Origin: Roseibacillus persicicus
GTDB taxonomy: Bacteria > Verrucomicrobiota > Verrucomicrobiia > Verrucomicrobiales > Akkermansiaceae
Reading direction: 5' to 3'
Assembly (NCBI RefSeq): GCF_014651675.1
Contig: NZ_BMXI01000006.1
Coordinates: forward strand, 62,001 to 126,000
DNA length: 64,000 nt
Shown one piece after another: positions 53,301-60,775 of this stretch (position 1 is its first letter; each line of letters opens with the position of its first letter). The notes beneath the pieces were generated by a model, which made no database searches, was not told where the DNA came from, and saw only the letters and a program-made list of their open reading frames with translations. Made by a program: the position numbers and the translations under genes.

Positions 53301-53544
53301 TCCGGGTCACGCCGCTGACTCCCATCAAGGAGTTTTCCAACGGGACAGTGATGAGAGTCTCGACCTCCTCCGGGGCAAAGCCCGGGGATTCGGTGAGGAT
53401 GGTGACCGTGGGTTTGGTCAAGTCGGGCAGGACGTCGACTGGCAATTGGGTGGCCTGGCGGACCCCGAGGGAAAGAGCGACGAGCGCGAGGATGAGAATC
53501 AGCCCCCGTTGCGCCAGTGAAAAGCGGATGAGGTGATTAAGCAT
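50386..53544 (-). CDS. czcA: Heavy-metal efflux RND pump, CzcA/CusA family
   Basis: The 1052-residue protein is the inner-membrane RND pump that exports divalent or monovalent metal ions using proton flow. Two sets of membrane helices with large periplasmic loops are visible. The conserved fourth-helix proton relay is present as GMVVDDAIVDVENVYRRL (near residue 415). FAPEEVETLITVPLENSL near residue 55 and EVDRKRAAAYGVLPG are typical. The metal specificity (Zn/Co/Cd or Cu/Ag) cannot be decided by eye. Its start overlaps the czcB stop by eight bases. Confidence 0.95.
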   Translation of the reverse strand: MLNHLIRFSLAQRGLILILALVALSLGVRQATQLPVDVLPDLTKPTVTILTESPGFAPEEVETLITVPLENSLMGVSGVTRMRSVNDISLSLIFVEFEWGTDIYKARQFVQERLTGATDYLPDGVTPYMTPVASLMGEIMLVGVIDPSGKTEPRELRNLTDWTIARRLQSITGIAETLSMGGGVKQVQVLPDPERMLALGISFDELREATANAVKNTTGGFLTESSQEIMVRNLAMTSDLSKIAETPVRHENDRVTLISDVAEVQWGIEPMRGDAGLGSHRIDSGEEAPTKGYPGVILSVTKSPGFDTLALTEEVENALVDLRKTLPDGVEVLPVYRQADFIELAVGNLEEALRDGAIMVSIILFLFLLNFRITFITLTAIPLSLGVAILVFQLFGLGVNSMTLGGLAVAIGMVVDDAIVDVENVYRRLRENASREKQLDRLTVIASASAEVRSSILYATILIILVFLPLLGLSGVEGKLFAPIAIATIVSMAASFVVSLTVIPVLSSLLLNPKAGKEHKDTWFVRGMKWLFTQTWLRFSLSQPLLLLLLTLGILGFTAITYPKMGANFLPAFREPTAVVATTMSPGTSLKTTTKMAHTAQDLLLRIPGIETVGFRVGRAERGDHVVPVSTAEFDIEFDKESSREVSEIKKDISAAMAGIPGSFSVVSGPLADRIGHMLSGVSAKVAVKIYGPDLAEIQRLGGEIVTVARSIPGLEEARGEQQAPVPQLRIEVDRKRAAAYGVLPGKLNEQLAALLGGEALAEVYEGERVYDLIIRLPIEWRESPKKLESLYIDTLDGNRVPLSYVAEIRQAKGPNNILRENSQRRYVVSINPTTEDLGGVVETLKKEIAEKVELPVGYRISFEGEYEAQQDATRRIAFMSGLILLIIVFLLFSYFKSFNLVLLVLANIPISIVGGVFLTRYTLDNVSIATLVGFIAISGIAARNSIMMISHYLHLMRHEGEQFGPAMIIRGTEERLVPVLMTALSAGIALLPLVIAAEEPGKEILNPVAIVIVGGLISSTLLGLAITPSFFYAFCRKSANKSVTQNSPASQ

Positions 53545-54694
53545 CGCTGCGTTTCTCCTTTCTGTTTTTGTTCCAGAGCGTTTGTGCTGTTAGAAGGAAA
53601 AGCACGGTGGCGGTGATGGCCCAGCCCAAGAGGAGGGGGCTGGCTTTCCCACCCCCGGTGTCATGGTCGTCGTGCCCTTCGTCGTGTCCAGACTCGGCGG
53701 ATTGGGCCGCCTTTTGCTCGTCCGTCATCAGGGAGCCATCCTCGTTGTGCTCGTGTCCATGAGCGGCATCGAGCGCTTCCTTCAGGGAAAGACCACTGCC
53801 GCCGCCGGCAAAGCTGAGCGAGTAGGAGCCCTCGGTCACCACCTCGTCTCCCGGGAAGAGACCACTGATGACCTCGACTGACTCGTCATTCCATTCCCCG
53901 AGGGTGACGGGGGATTTGATGTAGGCGTTCTCGAGTTCGAAGTCTTTGATGAAGATCACTCTCTCCGTCTGGCTGCCTTGCACGGCACTCCGTGGAATGG
54001 TGAGAACATTGTCCCGCTGCGCGGTCACAAGCGAGAACTCGACGCGCATTCCCGGCTGCAAGAGTCCCTCGGGATTCTGAATCTCAAAGATGCCCGAGAC
54101 CGAACCCGCATCGCGATCGGCCTCCAGGCCATAGCGCGTGAGGCTGGCTTCGAACCCTTTCCCGGGAATCGCAGGGATTTTGAGGTGGGCCTTGCTGCCG
54201 ATGCTCAACTGTGCCGCTTCTTGTTCGGGGATGCGGGCGACCGCCCAAAGGACGCTGCGGTCGCTAATGTCTAACAGCTCATTGGAGGGCTCCACCGGTT
54301 GGCCGGGACGGGCATTGGATTCGACTACCAGACCACTGCGGGGCGCAAGTAATTTGATGATGGGTGGAGGGCTGCCGGGCTGGCGGCTCTCGATGCGGGC
54401 GAGGACCTGTCCTTCCTCCACGGTGTCGCCCTCGAAGACATCGATGGAAACGACTCGACCGGGAATGCGGGAGGAAAGGACCGATCGTCGGGATGGGATT
54501 TCTTCGATTCGTCCAATGGCGAAGACGGTGGATTCGAAGGTTGTTTCCTCCGCGACGACAGTCTCGATGCCGAGGTTCTGCACCGCTTGCTCATCGAGGA
54601 TGATGGTGTTGGCTGCCCGCGCCGGGTCGGCAGCGTCTTCGGCAAGGAGGAGGGAGCTACTAAGAAGATAGTAGCAAAAGGGAATAGTTTTCAT
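53537..54694 (-). CDS. czcB: Metal-efflux membrane fusion protein, CzcB/CusB family
   Basis: The 385-residue product has a signal peptide (about 1-18) and the membrane-fusion-protein layout. It shows a barrel-sandwich hybrid (VVSIDVFEGDTVEEGQVLAR, LLAPRSGLVVESNARPGQPV), a beta barrel (AHLKIPAIPGKGFEASL) and a proximal domain. A C-terminal extension carries a His/Asp-rich patch (AAHGHEHNEDGS, HDEGHDDHDTGGG) before a final membrane helix (SPLLLGWAITATVLFLLTA). The His-rich patch and the helix are additions to the usual CzcB and probably bind metal. It lies 16 bases after czcC. Confidence 0.93.
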   Translation of the reverse strand: MKTIPFCYYLLSSSLLLAEDAADPARAANTIILDEQAVQNLGIETVVAEETTFESTVFAIGRIEEIPSRRSVLSSRIPGRVVSIDVFEGDTVEEGQVLARIESRQPGSPPPIIKLLAPRSGLVVESNARPGQPVEPSNELLDISDRSVLWAVARIPEQEAAQLSIGSKAHLKIPAIPGKGFEASLTRYGLEADRDAGSVSGIFEIQNPEGLLQPGMRVEFSLVTAQRDNVLTIPRSAVQGSQTERVIFIKDFELENAYIKSPVTLGEWNDESVEVISGLFPGDEVVTEGSYSLSFAGGGSGLSLKEALDAAHGHEHNEDGSLMTDEQKAAQSAESGHDEGHDDHDTGGGKASPLLLGWAITATVLFLLTAQTLWNKNRKEKRSDA

Positions 54695-54710
54695 GATGAA
54701 GCTTGGAAGA

Positions 54711-55946
54711 TTAGTTTTGGCCGGTGACTGCTTCGTAGCGCACGCGGGCGAGGTGGAATTGTTTCAGGGTTTCAATTTGCGAATCAGCGAGTTGAAGTTG
54801 CTGTTCGCGTGCGCGCAGGATGGCCTGGAGGTCTCCCAATCCTTCGCGATAGGCCTTCTCGCTTTGGGAGGCCTGCTCTGCGGCTTGGGGAAGGAGGTCT
54901 TGATCGAGGCTGCGAACTAGGGATGCCCATTCGAGCATCTCTTGATAGGCCGCTTCTGCCTCATGTTTGATCTCTTCCTCGAGGGCCGCGGTCTCCAACT
55001 GTTTGCGGGTGGTGCGGGCCCGGGCTTCTTGAATCGCTCCTTCGTTCTTTTGCCAGAAGGGCAGGGCCAGTTTGACTCTCAGGCCAATCACCCCCTCGCT
55101 CTCGTAGCCTTCGGGGGCGTCTTCGCTGCGCTCCAGTCCGGCCACCACTCCGACTTCGATGTCGTCATAGCGCTTGGCCTCTTCCAGAGCGATAGATTGC
55201 GCCGAGGCCTGGGCTGCCAGTTGCGCCGCCTGATAGTCGGGGCGGGCATTCAGCTGAACCGCGTTCTTGGCAAAGCGGGGGGAGGGCAACTCGTTCCCTG
55301 CGATGTGCAGAGTGTCGGCGGGGCGCATTCCCAACAGAGGCTTGAGCTTTCCGGTGGCGGCCAATTCGGCGGCTTTCAGACTGGGGATCTCGGCTTTCAG
55401 TTTGGCAGAGTCCAGCTTGGCCTGTCCTGCATCCAGAGGGGAGAGTTCACCTTTGCTGGCTGCTTTGGTGATGAACTCGGCCAGACTCGCGGCCACTTGC
55501 GCTTGCTCGGCGCGGAGGGATTGTTGCTTTCGAAGGCCGATCACTTCGATGAGGAGGGCGCGGGCCTCGACGATGAGGGTGCGTTCGACGTTTTCCACCT
55601 CGGCTCGGGCTTGCAAAACCTCGGTGGCTGAGACCTTTTTTTCTAACGAGAGGCGGTCGGTGACGGGGAAGCGTTGGGAGAGACCGACCTCGATGCGACC
55701 TTCGCGTAGGGTCGAGTTGTGCTCGAAGCCGACTTCGAGCTCGGGATTGTCCCGCAGGCCGGCACCCTGCAAGCGGGCTTCGGCCTCGGCGATGCGCCAA
55801 CGGGCAGCCGCGAGGGAGGGGTTGTTGGCCCGCACGCGTTGCGGGATGGTATCGAGGCCCACGATGAGGCCGGACAGTTTGCTTTGGGCTCCAAGGCTGG
55901 ATTGCAGGGCAAGGGTCAGCAGGAGTAGTTTTATGGAAAATTTCAT
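54711..55946 (-). CDS. czcC: Outer-membrane efflux protein, CzcC/TolC family
   Basis: The 411-residue product has a signal peptide (MKFSIKLLLLTLALQSSLGA). The duplicated TolC-type helical and strand pattern follows, with ANNPSLAAARWRIAEAEARL near residue 40 and ARPDYQAAQLAAQASAQSIALEE-like sequence later (split here to stay short: ARPDYQAAQLAAQ). It forms the outer-membrane channel of the RND pump. The ATG at 55946 is chosen over an upstream TTG-rich extension. It is 170 bases downstream of the His-rich gene; the gap shows no gene or clear terminator. Confidence 0.9.
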   Translation of the reverse strand: MKFSIKLLLLTLALQSSLGAQSKLSGLIVGLDTIPQRVRANNPSLAAARWRIAEAEARLQGAGLRDNPELEVGFEHNSTLREGRIEVGLSQRFPVTDRLSLEKKVSATEVLQARAEVENVERTLIVEARALLIEVIGLRKQQSLRAEQAQVAASLAEFITKAASKGELSPLDAGQAKLDSAKLKAEIPSLKAAELAATGKLKPLLGMRPADTLHIAGNELPSPRFAKNAVQLNARPDYQAAQLAAQASAQSIALEEAKRYDDIEVGVVAGLERSEDAPEGYESEGVIGLRVKLALPFWQKNEGAIQEARARTTRKQLETAALEEEIKHEAEAAYQEMLEWASLVRSLDQDLLPQAAEQASQSEKAYREGLGDLQAILRAREQQLQLADSQIETLKQFHLARVRYEAVTGQN

Positions 55947-56116
55947 GGTTCGTATTTTTGCCGCCTCGAACAAGGCGATGAGGAGCGAACGGCAGGAGGG
56001 CGCGTTCAATAGAAGCATCCCGGCGCAACACGAGGGCGCGGGACGACTACAGGAGGATTGGCGGTCGGGCGTGGCAAGGACTCAGAAGAGTCGGCACGGT
56101 TATCCCAACTGCGGGC

Positions 56117-56491
56117 TTACGCTCGAGGCGGTTGCTCCAGCTCATAAGGAGGCGCATCAGAGGGCCTCGCTTGCAAAAAGACGAAGGGACTTTGGTACAG
56201 GTCGGGCACCTTTAGGCTCACCGGACTGTTCGGCAGAATGGAAGGACTGGCTGACTGGCAACCGTGGTGATGGTCGTGAGGGTGGCCGGACTCGTCATCC
56301 GGATGGTCGTCCTCATCAGAAGGATTTGCAGGGGGCGAAACCTCGTCGGAGTGATGATGCTGACAGTCAGAACAATCTTCGCTCGCGACCGGAGAGCAGT
56401 CTCCACTGAAACCACAACGATGCACCTGTTGACCCATTGCGGAAGCAAAGAGGGACAGGATCAGAAAGATGACTCCAACTGGTTTCAACAT
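56117..56491 (-). CDS. His/Cys-rich exported protein at the head of the metal-efflux operon
   Basis: The 124-residue product has a signal peptide (MLKPVGVIFLILSLFASAMG). Cys and His clusters follow: HRCGFSGDCS, DCSDCQHHHSDE and, after an acidic stretch, DESGHPHDHHHGCQ. The C-terminus is Pro-rich. No family is recognised. It is very likely a metal-binding periplasmic protein. The ATG at 56491 is taken because an earlier TTG (56515) would spoil the signal peptide. It is probably the first gene of the czc operon, though the gap of 170 bases to czcC leaves this open. Confidence 0.7.
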   Translation of the reverse strand: MLKPVGVIFLILSLFASAMGQQVHRCGFSGDCSPVASEDCSDCQHHHSDEVSPPANPSDEDDHPDDESGHPHDHHHGCQSASPSILPNSPVSLKVPDLYQSPFVFLQARPSDAPPYELEQPPRA

Positions 56492-56520
56492 CGTTAAGAA
56501 CGTCAAAGTATCCAATTTAT

Positions 56521-56572
56521 TCCCGATTGCAATTGAGATTTTTCGGCCGTCGAGGGAATGTCACAATCGGGA
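56521..56572. promoter_or_regulatory. 9-base inverted repeat in the czc/EVE divergent gap
   Basis: TCCCGATTG (56521-56529) and CAATCGGGA (56564-56572) are a perfect inverted repeat with a 34-base centre. It lies in the 139-base gap between the divergent metal-operon leader gene and the EVE-domain gene. It may be a regulator site for the metal operon; which gene it controls is unknown. Confidence 0.4.
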
Positions 56573-56630
56573 GGTGTCAGTATGGCAAAGAGGGCTTGGC
56601 GGCAGAGAGTTCGGAGCTAGCGTCAGGGGT

Positions 56631-57119
56631 ATGAACTATTGGTTGATCAAGTCGGAGCCCGATGTCTTTGGCATTGAGGAGATGAAGGCGGCGGGGACCG
56701 AGCCCTGGGATGGGATTCGCAATTATCAGGCGCGCAACTTTATGCGGGATGAAATGGAGATTGGGGACCTGGCCTTGTTCTACCACTCCAATACGAAACC
56801 TCCCGGAGTGGCCGGAGTGGTGAAGGTCGCGAGCAAGTGCTATCCGGACCCGACCCAGTTCGATAAGAAGTCGAAGTACTACGATGAGAAATCCAAGGAA
56901 GACAATCCGCGCTGGTTGCTGGTGGACTTCGAGTTCGTTTGCGAGATGCCGAAGTACGTGAGCCTCGACGAGCTGAAGAGTGAGGCTGAGGGAAAGCTGG
57001 AGGGGATGCTTACTTTGCGGAAAGGGAACCGCTTGTCTGTCATGCCCTTGGAGAAGAAGCACTTCACAGTCGTCTGTAAAATGGGGGGAATTCAGAAGGT
57101 GACTGATTTGGACAAGTGA
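56631..57119 (+). CDS. EVE-domain protein
   Basis: The 162-residue protein is a single EVE domain (a PUA-like fold that often binds modified DNA or RNA bases). It starts MNYWLIKSEPDVFGIEEM and has the family's GIRNYQARNFMRDEM, FYHSNTKPPGVAGV and WLLVDFEFV stretches. The ATG at 56631 is used; an upstream frame is open to 56469 but carries no domain. It is a standalone, chromosomal-type EVE protein. It is followed by maf after 54 bases. Confidence 0.93.
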   Translation: MNYWLIKSEPDVFGIEEMKAAGTEPWDGIRNYQARNFMRDEMEIGDLALFYHSNTKPPGVAGVVKVASKCYPDPTQFDKKSKYYDEKSKEDNPRWLLVDFEFVCEMPKYVSLDELKSEAEGKLEGMLTLRKGNRLSVMPLEKKHFTVVCKMGGIQKVTDLDK

Positions 57120-57173
57120 GGGTTGGCCCTTTTTCCGGCACAGTCGCGGGGACCCCTTGCATGGTGAGAGCTC

Positions 57174-57749
57174 GTGGTCCAAGAATCAGATGTGAATTTG
57201 ATTTTGGCATCAGGCTCTCCTCGACGCAGTGAATTGCTCGCTCGCGAGGGGATCTCCTTTACCGTCAAGCCGTCCCCGGTTGATGAATTGGCTCCGGGAG
57301 CAATGGAGCCTATCAGTTTGGCGCGGGAAAATGCTCTTTTGAAAGCACGGGATATCTTTCGCAGCCATTGCGATGACTTGGTGCTAGGGTCGGACACGGT
57401 GGTTGTCGTTGATGAGCGAACTTTGGGGAAACCCAAAGATTTGGACGAAGGGCGGGAGATGCTGCGGGCCCTGGCGGGGCGTTGGCACGAGGTCGTCACT
57501 GGGGTGGCCCTGTTGTCTGGCGAGCGGGAGGAGATCTTCCATGAGACCACCCGGGTGCGTTTCAAGGACCTCTCGGAGGAAGATATTACGGATTATCACG
57601 CCCGGGTTGAAGTCCTCGACAAGGCAGGAGGCTATGCGATCCAAGATGGAGGCGAACGCATCATTGCAGAAGTGGATGGTTGCGCTGATAATGTCATGGG
57701 ATTGCCCGTCGGACGGGTTGTTTCCGAGCTTCAGAAATTTCCCTTATGA
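57174..57749 (+). CDS. maf: Maf-family nucleotide pyrophosphatase
   Basis: Maf proteins hydrolyse non-canonical nucleoside triphosphates (for example dTTP/UTP or m7GTP) and affect septum formation when overproduced. The 191-residue product shows LASGSPRRSELLAREG, then GSDTVVVVDERTLGKPKD, TGVALLS and KAGGYAIQDGGERII, all in family order. It probably starts with GTG at 57174; the subgroup is not settled. Its TGA overlaps the ATG of the next gene (ATGA). Confidence 0.94.
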   Translation: MVQESDVNLILASGSPRRSELLAREGISFTVKPSPVDELAPGAMEPISLARENALLKARDIFRSHCDDLVLGSDTVVVVDERTLGKPKDLDEGREMLRALAGRWHEVVTGVALLSGEREEIFHETTRVRFKDLSEEDITDYHARVEVLDKAGGYAIQDGGERIIAEVDGCADNVMGLPVGRVVSELQKFPL

Positions 57750-58696
57750 TTAAAACCAGTCACGGCAAACGCTACCCCCTCATTCTCAATCCCAAGGCCC
57801 GCAGCGAGAAAGCGGATGGAGCCCGGCGGTTCATCATGGATCACGCGGGGCGCTTTGCGATTTTCGCCTCCAATTCAGCAGAGGAAGCCGAGGAGTTGGC
57901 GGCAATCTTTGCCGCCAGTGAGGAACCGGTGGTCGTTGCGGCTGGTGGAGACGGGACCTTGAACGCGGTGGTGAAGGGATTGTCGGGCAAGAAAACCGCG
58001 CTCGGAATTTTGCCCACCGGGACGATGAACGTGTTCGCCCGCGAGCTGGGGCTGCCGGTTGACCAGTTGAAGCGAGCTTTTGAGGTCATCGACAAGGGGG
58101 AGACGGTCGACGTGGATCTGTTTTCCATGAACGGTGCTCCATTCGTTCAAATGGCCGGAGTTGGGTTCGATGCCCAGGTGATTGAAGAGACGAAGTGGGA
58201 GGCGAAGAAGGCTCTGGGTCCGTTGGCCTATCTGGTCTCTGCAATGAAGGTTCTGGGCGATACCCCGCCCAAGATGACCGTGCACTTCGACGAGGGGCAT
58301 GTGGAGGAAGGAGTCGCCGTTCTGGTCGGCAACGGTTCGCTCTACGGGGGACAGGTCCGTCTCTTTGGTAAGGCTGACAATGCTGATGATTTGCTGGATG
58401 TTTTGATCTTCAAAGAATCTGGCTACAAGGTGGTCACCGATACCCTCGCTGGTCTTGCCCGTGGGGGATTTGATGAAAATATGGATACGGTAGGTTACTA
58501 TCAGTCCAGTGGGCTCCGGGTTGAGTGTGACCGTGATATCCCCGTCGAAGTCGATGGGGAACTGTGGGGAAAGACGCGGGTGGCGGTATTCGAGAACATC
58601 CCCGAGAAGTTGAAGGTGCTGGCTCCGAAGGATGCGGCGATGCCCAAGTGGGAGGAAATGTTGCGGGCGCTATCGCCTTGGACGCCGAACAAATGA
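57746..58696 (+). CDS. Diacylglycerol kinase-like lipid kinase
   Basis: The 316-residue product has the diacylglycerol/sphingosine-kinase catalytic fold. LILNPKARSEKADGARR near the N-terminus, AAGGDGTLNAVVKGL (the GGDGT nucleotide loop) and GILPTGTMNVFARELGLP are all present. The C-terminal beta-sandwich region includes FVQMAGVGFDAQV and LRVECDRDIPVEVDGE. It phosphorylates a lipid, probably diacylglycerol or a related compound, at the membrane. It overlaps maf by four bases and the next gene by four. Confidence 0.92.
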   Translation: MIKTSHGKRYPLILNPKARSEKADGARRFIMDHAGRFAIFASNSAEEAEELAAIFAASEEPVVVAAGGDGTLNAVVKGLSGKKTALGILPTGTMNVFARELGLPVDQLKRAFEVIDKGETVDVDLFSMNGAPFVQMAGVGFDAQVIEETKWEAKKALGPLAYLVSAMKVLGDTPPKMTVHFDEGHVEEGVAVLVGNGSLYGGQVRLFGKADNADDLLDVLIFKESGYKVVTDTLAGLARGGFDENMDTVGYYQSSGLRVECDRDIPVEVDGELWGKTRVAVFENIPEKLKVLAPKDAAMPKWEEMLRALSPWTPNK

Positions 58697-59409
58697 GTGT
58701 AGGCAAATCCAGAGTGGCAATGGTATGGAGTTGGTTTTGGAAGACCGGCCTCGTGAGTTGCGTGCTTGGATTCTCTTTCGTGATTTACGCCAATCTGGCA
58801 GCCAAAAGAGCGGGAGAGGGACGACTGTTCGATGATGTGGAAAAAGTGCCGGAGCAGCCGGTAGGGCTCTTGTTTGGGACCACCGATAAGATTGGTGAGC
58901 GGGATAATCTCTATTTCGTTCACCGAATCGATGCCGCCGTGGAGCTGTGGGAAGCTGGCAAAGTTCAGTGTCTCCTCGTCTCCGGCGACAACCGGGAACG
59001 GTATTACAACGAGCCGAACAAGATGCGTGACGCACTGATCGAAAGGGGGGTTCCCAAGGAGGTCATCGTGCGGGATTTTGCGGGATTGCGAACTCTCGAT
59101 ACCGTGGTTCGGGCCAAGGAAATCTTCCGGGCGCCATCTGTCATTCTGATCTCGCAGCAATTTCACAATGAGCGGGCAGCTTACATTGCGAAGAATGAAG
59201 GGCTCGAGTTTGTCGGCTACAATGCCCGCGACTTGGAAGGGGGAGCGGGGCTAAAGACCCGGCTGCGGGAAGTTGGGGCCCGGGTCAAGATGTGGTTGGA
59301 TGTCCGAATTCTGGGGACGGGGCCGAAGCATCTGGGCAAGTGGGAATATCTCCCTATCACCGGCCACCCTCTGGAGGAAGTTGCGGTTCAAGAGTCGCCG
59401 CGTGATTAG
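58693..59409 (+). CDS. SanA/YdcF-like membrane protein
   Basis: The 238-residue product has one N-terminal membrane helix (LVSCVLGFSFVIYANLAA) and a DUF218/YdcF-type Rossmann domain. It shows LFGTTDKIGERDNLYFVHRIDA, LLVSGDNRERYYNEP and ISQQFHNERAAYIA, typical of SanA. That family affects envelope permeability, but its reaction is not known. The ATG at 58693 overlaps the kinase TGA, giving a maf-kinase-sanA coupled string. The last 53 bases overlap the 3' end of convergent purN. Confidence 0.9.
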   Translation: MSVGKSRVAMVWSWFWKTGLVSCVLGFSFVIYANLAAKRAGEGRLFDDVEKVPEQPVGLLFGTTDKIGERDNLYFVHRIDAAVELWEAGKVQCLLVSGDNRERYYNEPNKMRDALIERGVPKEVIVRDFAGLRTLDTVVRAKEIFRAPSVILISQQFHNERAAYIAKNEGLEFVGYNARDLEGGAGLKTRLREVGARVKMWLDVRILGTGPKHLGKWEYLPITGHPLEEVAVQESPRD

Positions 59410-59974
59410 CAATCGTTTCCGGGTAGAGGCGATGCTCTTCCACTTGAATCCGTTGGTGCAGCGTCGCAGCGGTGTCGTCAGGGAGGACAGGAACCCGGGC
59501 CTGTGCCAGGATCGGTCCCGTATCCATTCCTTCATCGACCAGATGGACGGTGCAGCCGCTTTCCGTCGCGCCATCGGTGACAGCCTGTTCCCAAGCCATC
59601 ATTCCCGGGTAGGCGGGGAGCAGGGAGGGGTGAATATTGAGAATGCGTGAGGGAAAAGCTTCCAGTAGCGGCGCTTTGACCAAGCGCATGAAGCCAGCGA
59701 GGCAGACGAGTCCGACCCCGGCCTCCTTTAGTTGTCTGGCGGTCTCCCTCTGTGCTTCTTCCGGGAAACGGGTGCGGTAGTCGCCGCAATCGATGATTCG
59801 GGTGGGAATGCCATTTTTCGCCGCTCGCTCCAGAATATAGGCGTCGGGGTTGTCAGATAGAACGATGACAATCCGGGCGTTGAGCTGTTCGGAGGCTATG
59901 GCGTCCATAATCGCCTGCATGTTGGAGCCCGAACCCGAGCCTAGAATACCGAGGGAAATCATCGCCTTGGTCAT
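59357..59974 (-). CDS. purN: Phosphoribosylglycinamide formyltransferase
   Basis: PurN transfers a formyl group from 10-formyltetrahydrofolate to GAR. The 205-residue product has GILGSGSGSNMQAIMDAI near the N-terminus, ILNIHPSLLPAYPGMMAWEQ (the catalytic Asn and His) and VDEGMDTGPIL with the catalytic Asp. The usual family text is GSGSNLQ, so an extra GS is inserted in the phosphate loop. ATG at 59974 or the internal ATG at 59962 can serve as start. It is not linked to purE-purK at 1290-2934. Confidence 0.95.
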   Translation of the reverse strand: MTKAMISLGILGSGSGSNMQAIMDAIASEQLNARIVIVLSDNPDAYILERAAKNGIPTRIIDCGDYRTRFPEEAQRETARQLKEAGVGLVCLAGFMRLVKAPLLEAFPSRILNIHPSLLPAYPGMMAWEQAVTDGATESGCTVHLVDEGMDTGPILAQARVPVLPDDTAATLHQRIQVEEHRLYPETIANHAATLEPQLPPEGGR

Positions 59975-60036
59975 CACTCGCTAGCGAGCTTCGGACAAGT
60001 CCGATTTTAGAGGATTTTCGAAAGAAAGACAAAATA

Positions 60037-60065
60037 TTGACATATTGTGACATTTTAGGTTTTAT
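60037..60065 (+). promoter_or_regulatory. Sigma-70-like promoter, possibly for leaderless mRNA
   Basis: A perfect -35 box TTGACA (60037-60042), a 17-base spacer and TTTTAT (60060-60065, four of six to consensus) precede the ATG at 60073. Transcription would start about six or seven bases after the -10, right at the start codon. No ribosome site lies upstream of the ATG, so a leaderless message is possible. Confidence 0.5.
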
Positions 60066-60072
60066 CTGTGTC

Positions 60073-60747
60073 ATGTTCCAGTCAGTGACGCCCCGCCCGG
60101 GAAAAGTTCCAATCCAACTCGAGCCGTTTCCGATTCCTCCTATTCAGCTCTTGCCTGAACCCGAAGCAACCCAGCTTGCGGTGGATGAGCCGGTTTCAGT
60201 TTTCGTACCCGAGGTGGTTGCGTCCGCTAGTTCGGGGGATCAGGAGGTGATTCCAGTAGAAACTCCATTCATGAAGGCAACCGAATTGGAGCCGGCGCCA
60301 CCGGTCAAGGAGTTGACCCCATTGGCGGAATTGGTTTCGTCCCTGATGGCAGAAGAAGATGGTCCCGAGGACGCTCCCGAAGGCGACCGTTTGGTCCCTA
60401 TGGATCCGACTCCGGAGAATCTCCAGTTCACTCCCGAAGAGGCTGCCGAATTGGAAGAGGGGGTAGAGGTTTTTAGCGAAGTTTTTCCCGCGTCCGAGAT
60501 TCAGGATTTTGCGGTTCCTGAAGAGGTTGAGGAAGTGATCGAAGAAGAGGCCCCTCAATTCGAGGCTCCGGAGCACGAGCCTGAGGAAGAGGAGTCCAAA
60601 TCAATTTTCGAGCCAGTTGAAGCAGTTGAGGCTGCGGTGGAGGTGTTGGAGCCCGTGTCCGCTCATTCGGCGGTGCAGACTTGGCAGCCGCCTTCAAGTA
60701 GTGCCAAGGCAAAGAAGAATCCACGTTTTGGTGCATTCTTTCGTTAG
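60073..60747 (+). CDS. Acidic Pro/Glu-rich protein of unknown function
   Basis: The 224-residue product starts MFQSVTPRPGKVPIQLEPFP and is dominated by Glu, Pro, Val and Ala. No folded domain or membrane helix can be recognised, and it is probably disordered. The composition is acidic until a short basic tail (SSSAKAKKNPRFGAFFR). The ATG at 60073 is used; a TTG at 60037 lies within the promoter. No homologue is recalled. A protein-interaction scaffold is a guess. Confidence 0.65.
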   Translation: MFQSVTPRPGKVPIQLEPFPIPPIQLLPEPEATQLAVDEPVSVFVPEVVASASSGDQEVIPVETPFMKATELEPAPPVKELTPLAELVSSLMAEEDGPEDAPEGDRLVPMDPTPENLQFTPEEAAELEEGVEVFSEVFPASEIQDFAVPEEVEEVIEEEAPQFEAPEHEPEEEESKSIFEPVEAVEAAVEVLEPVSAHSAVQTWQPPSSSAKAKKNPRFGAFFR

Positions 60748-60775
60748 AGCCTGCTGAGGGGGGCGCCTTGTTCGA

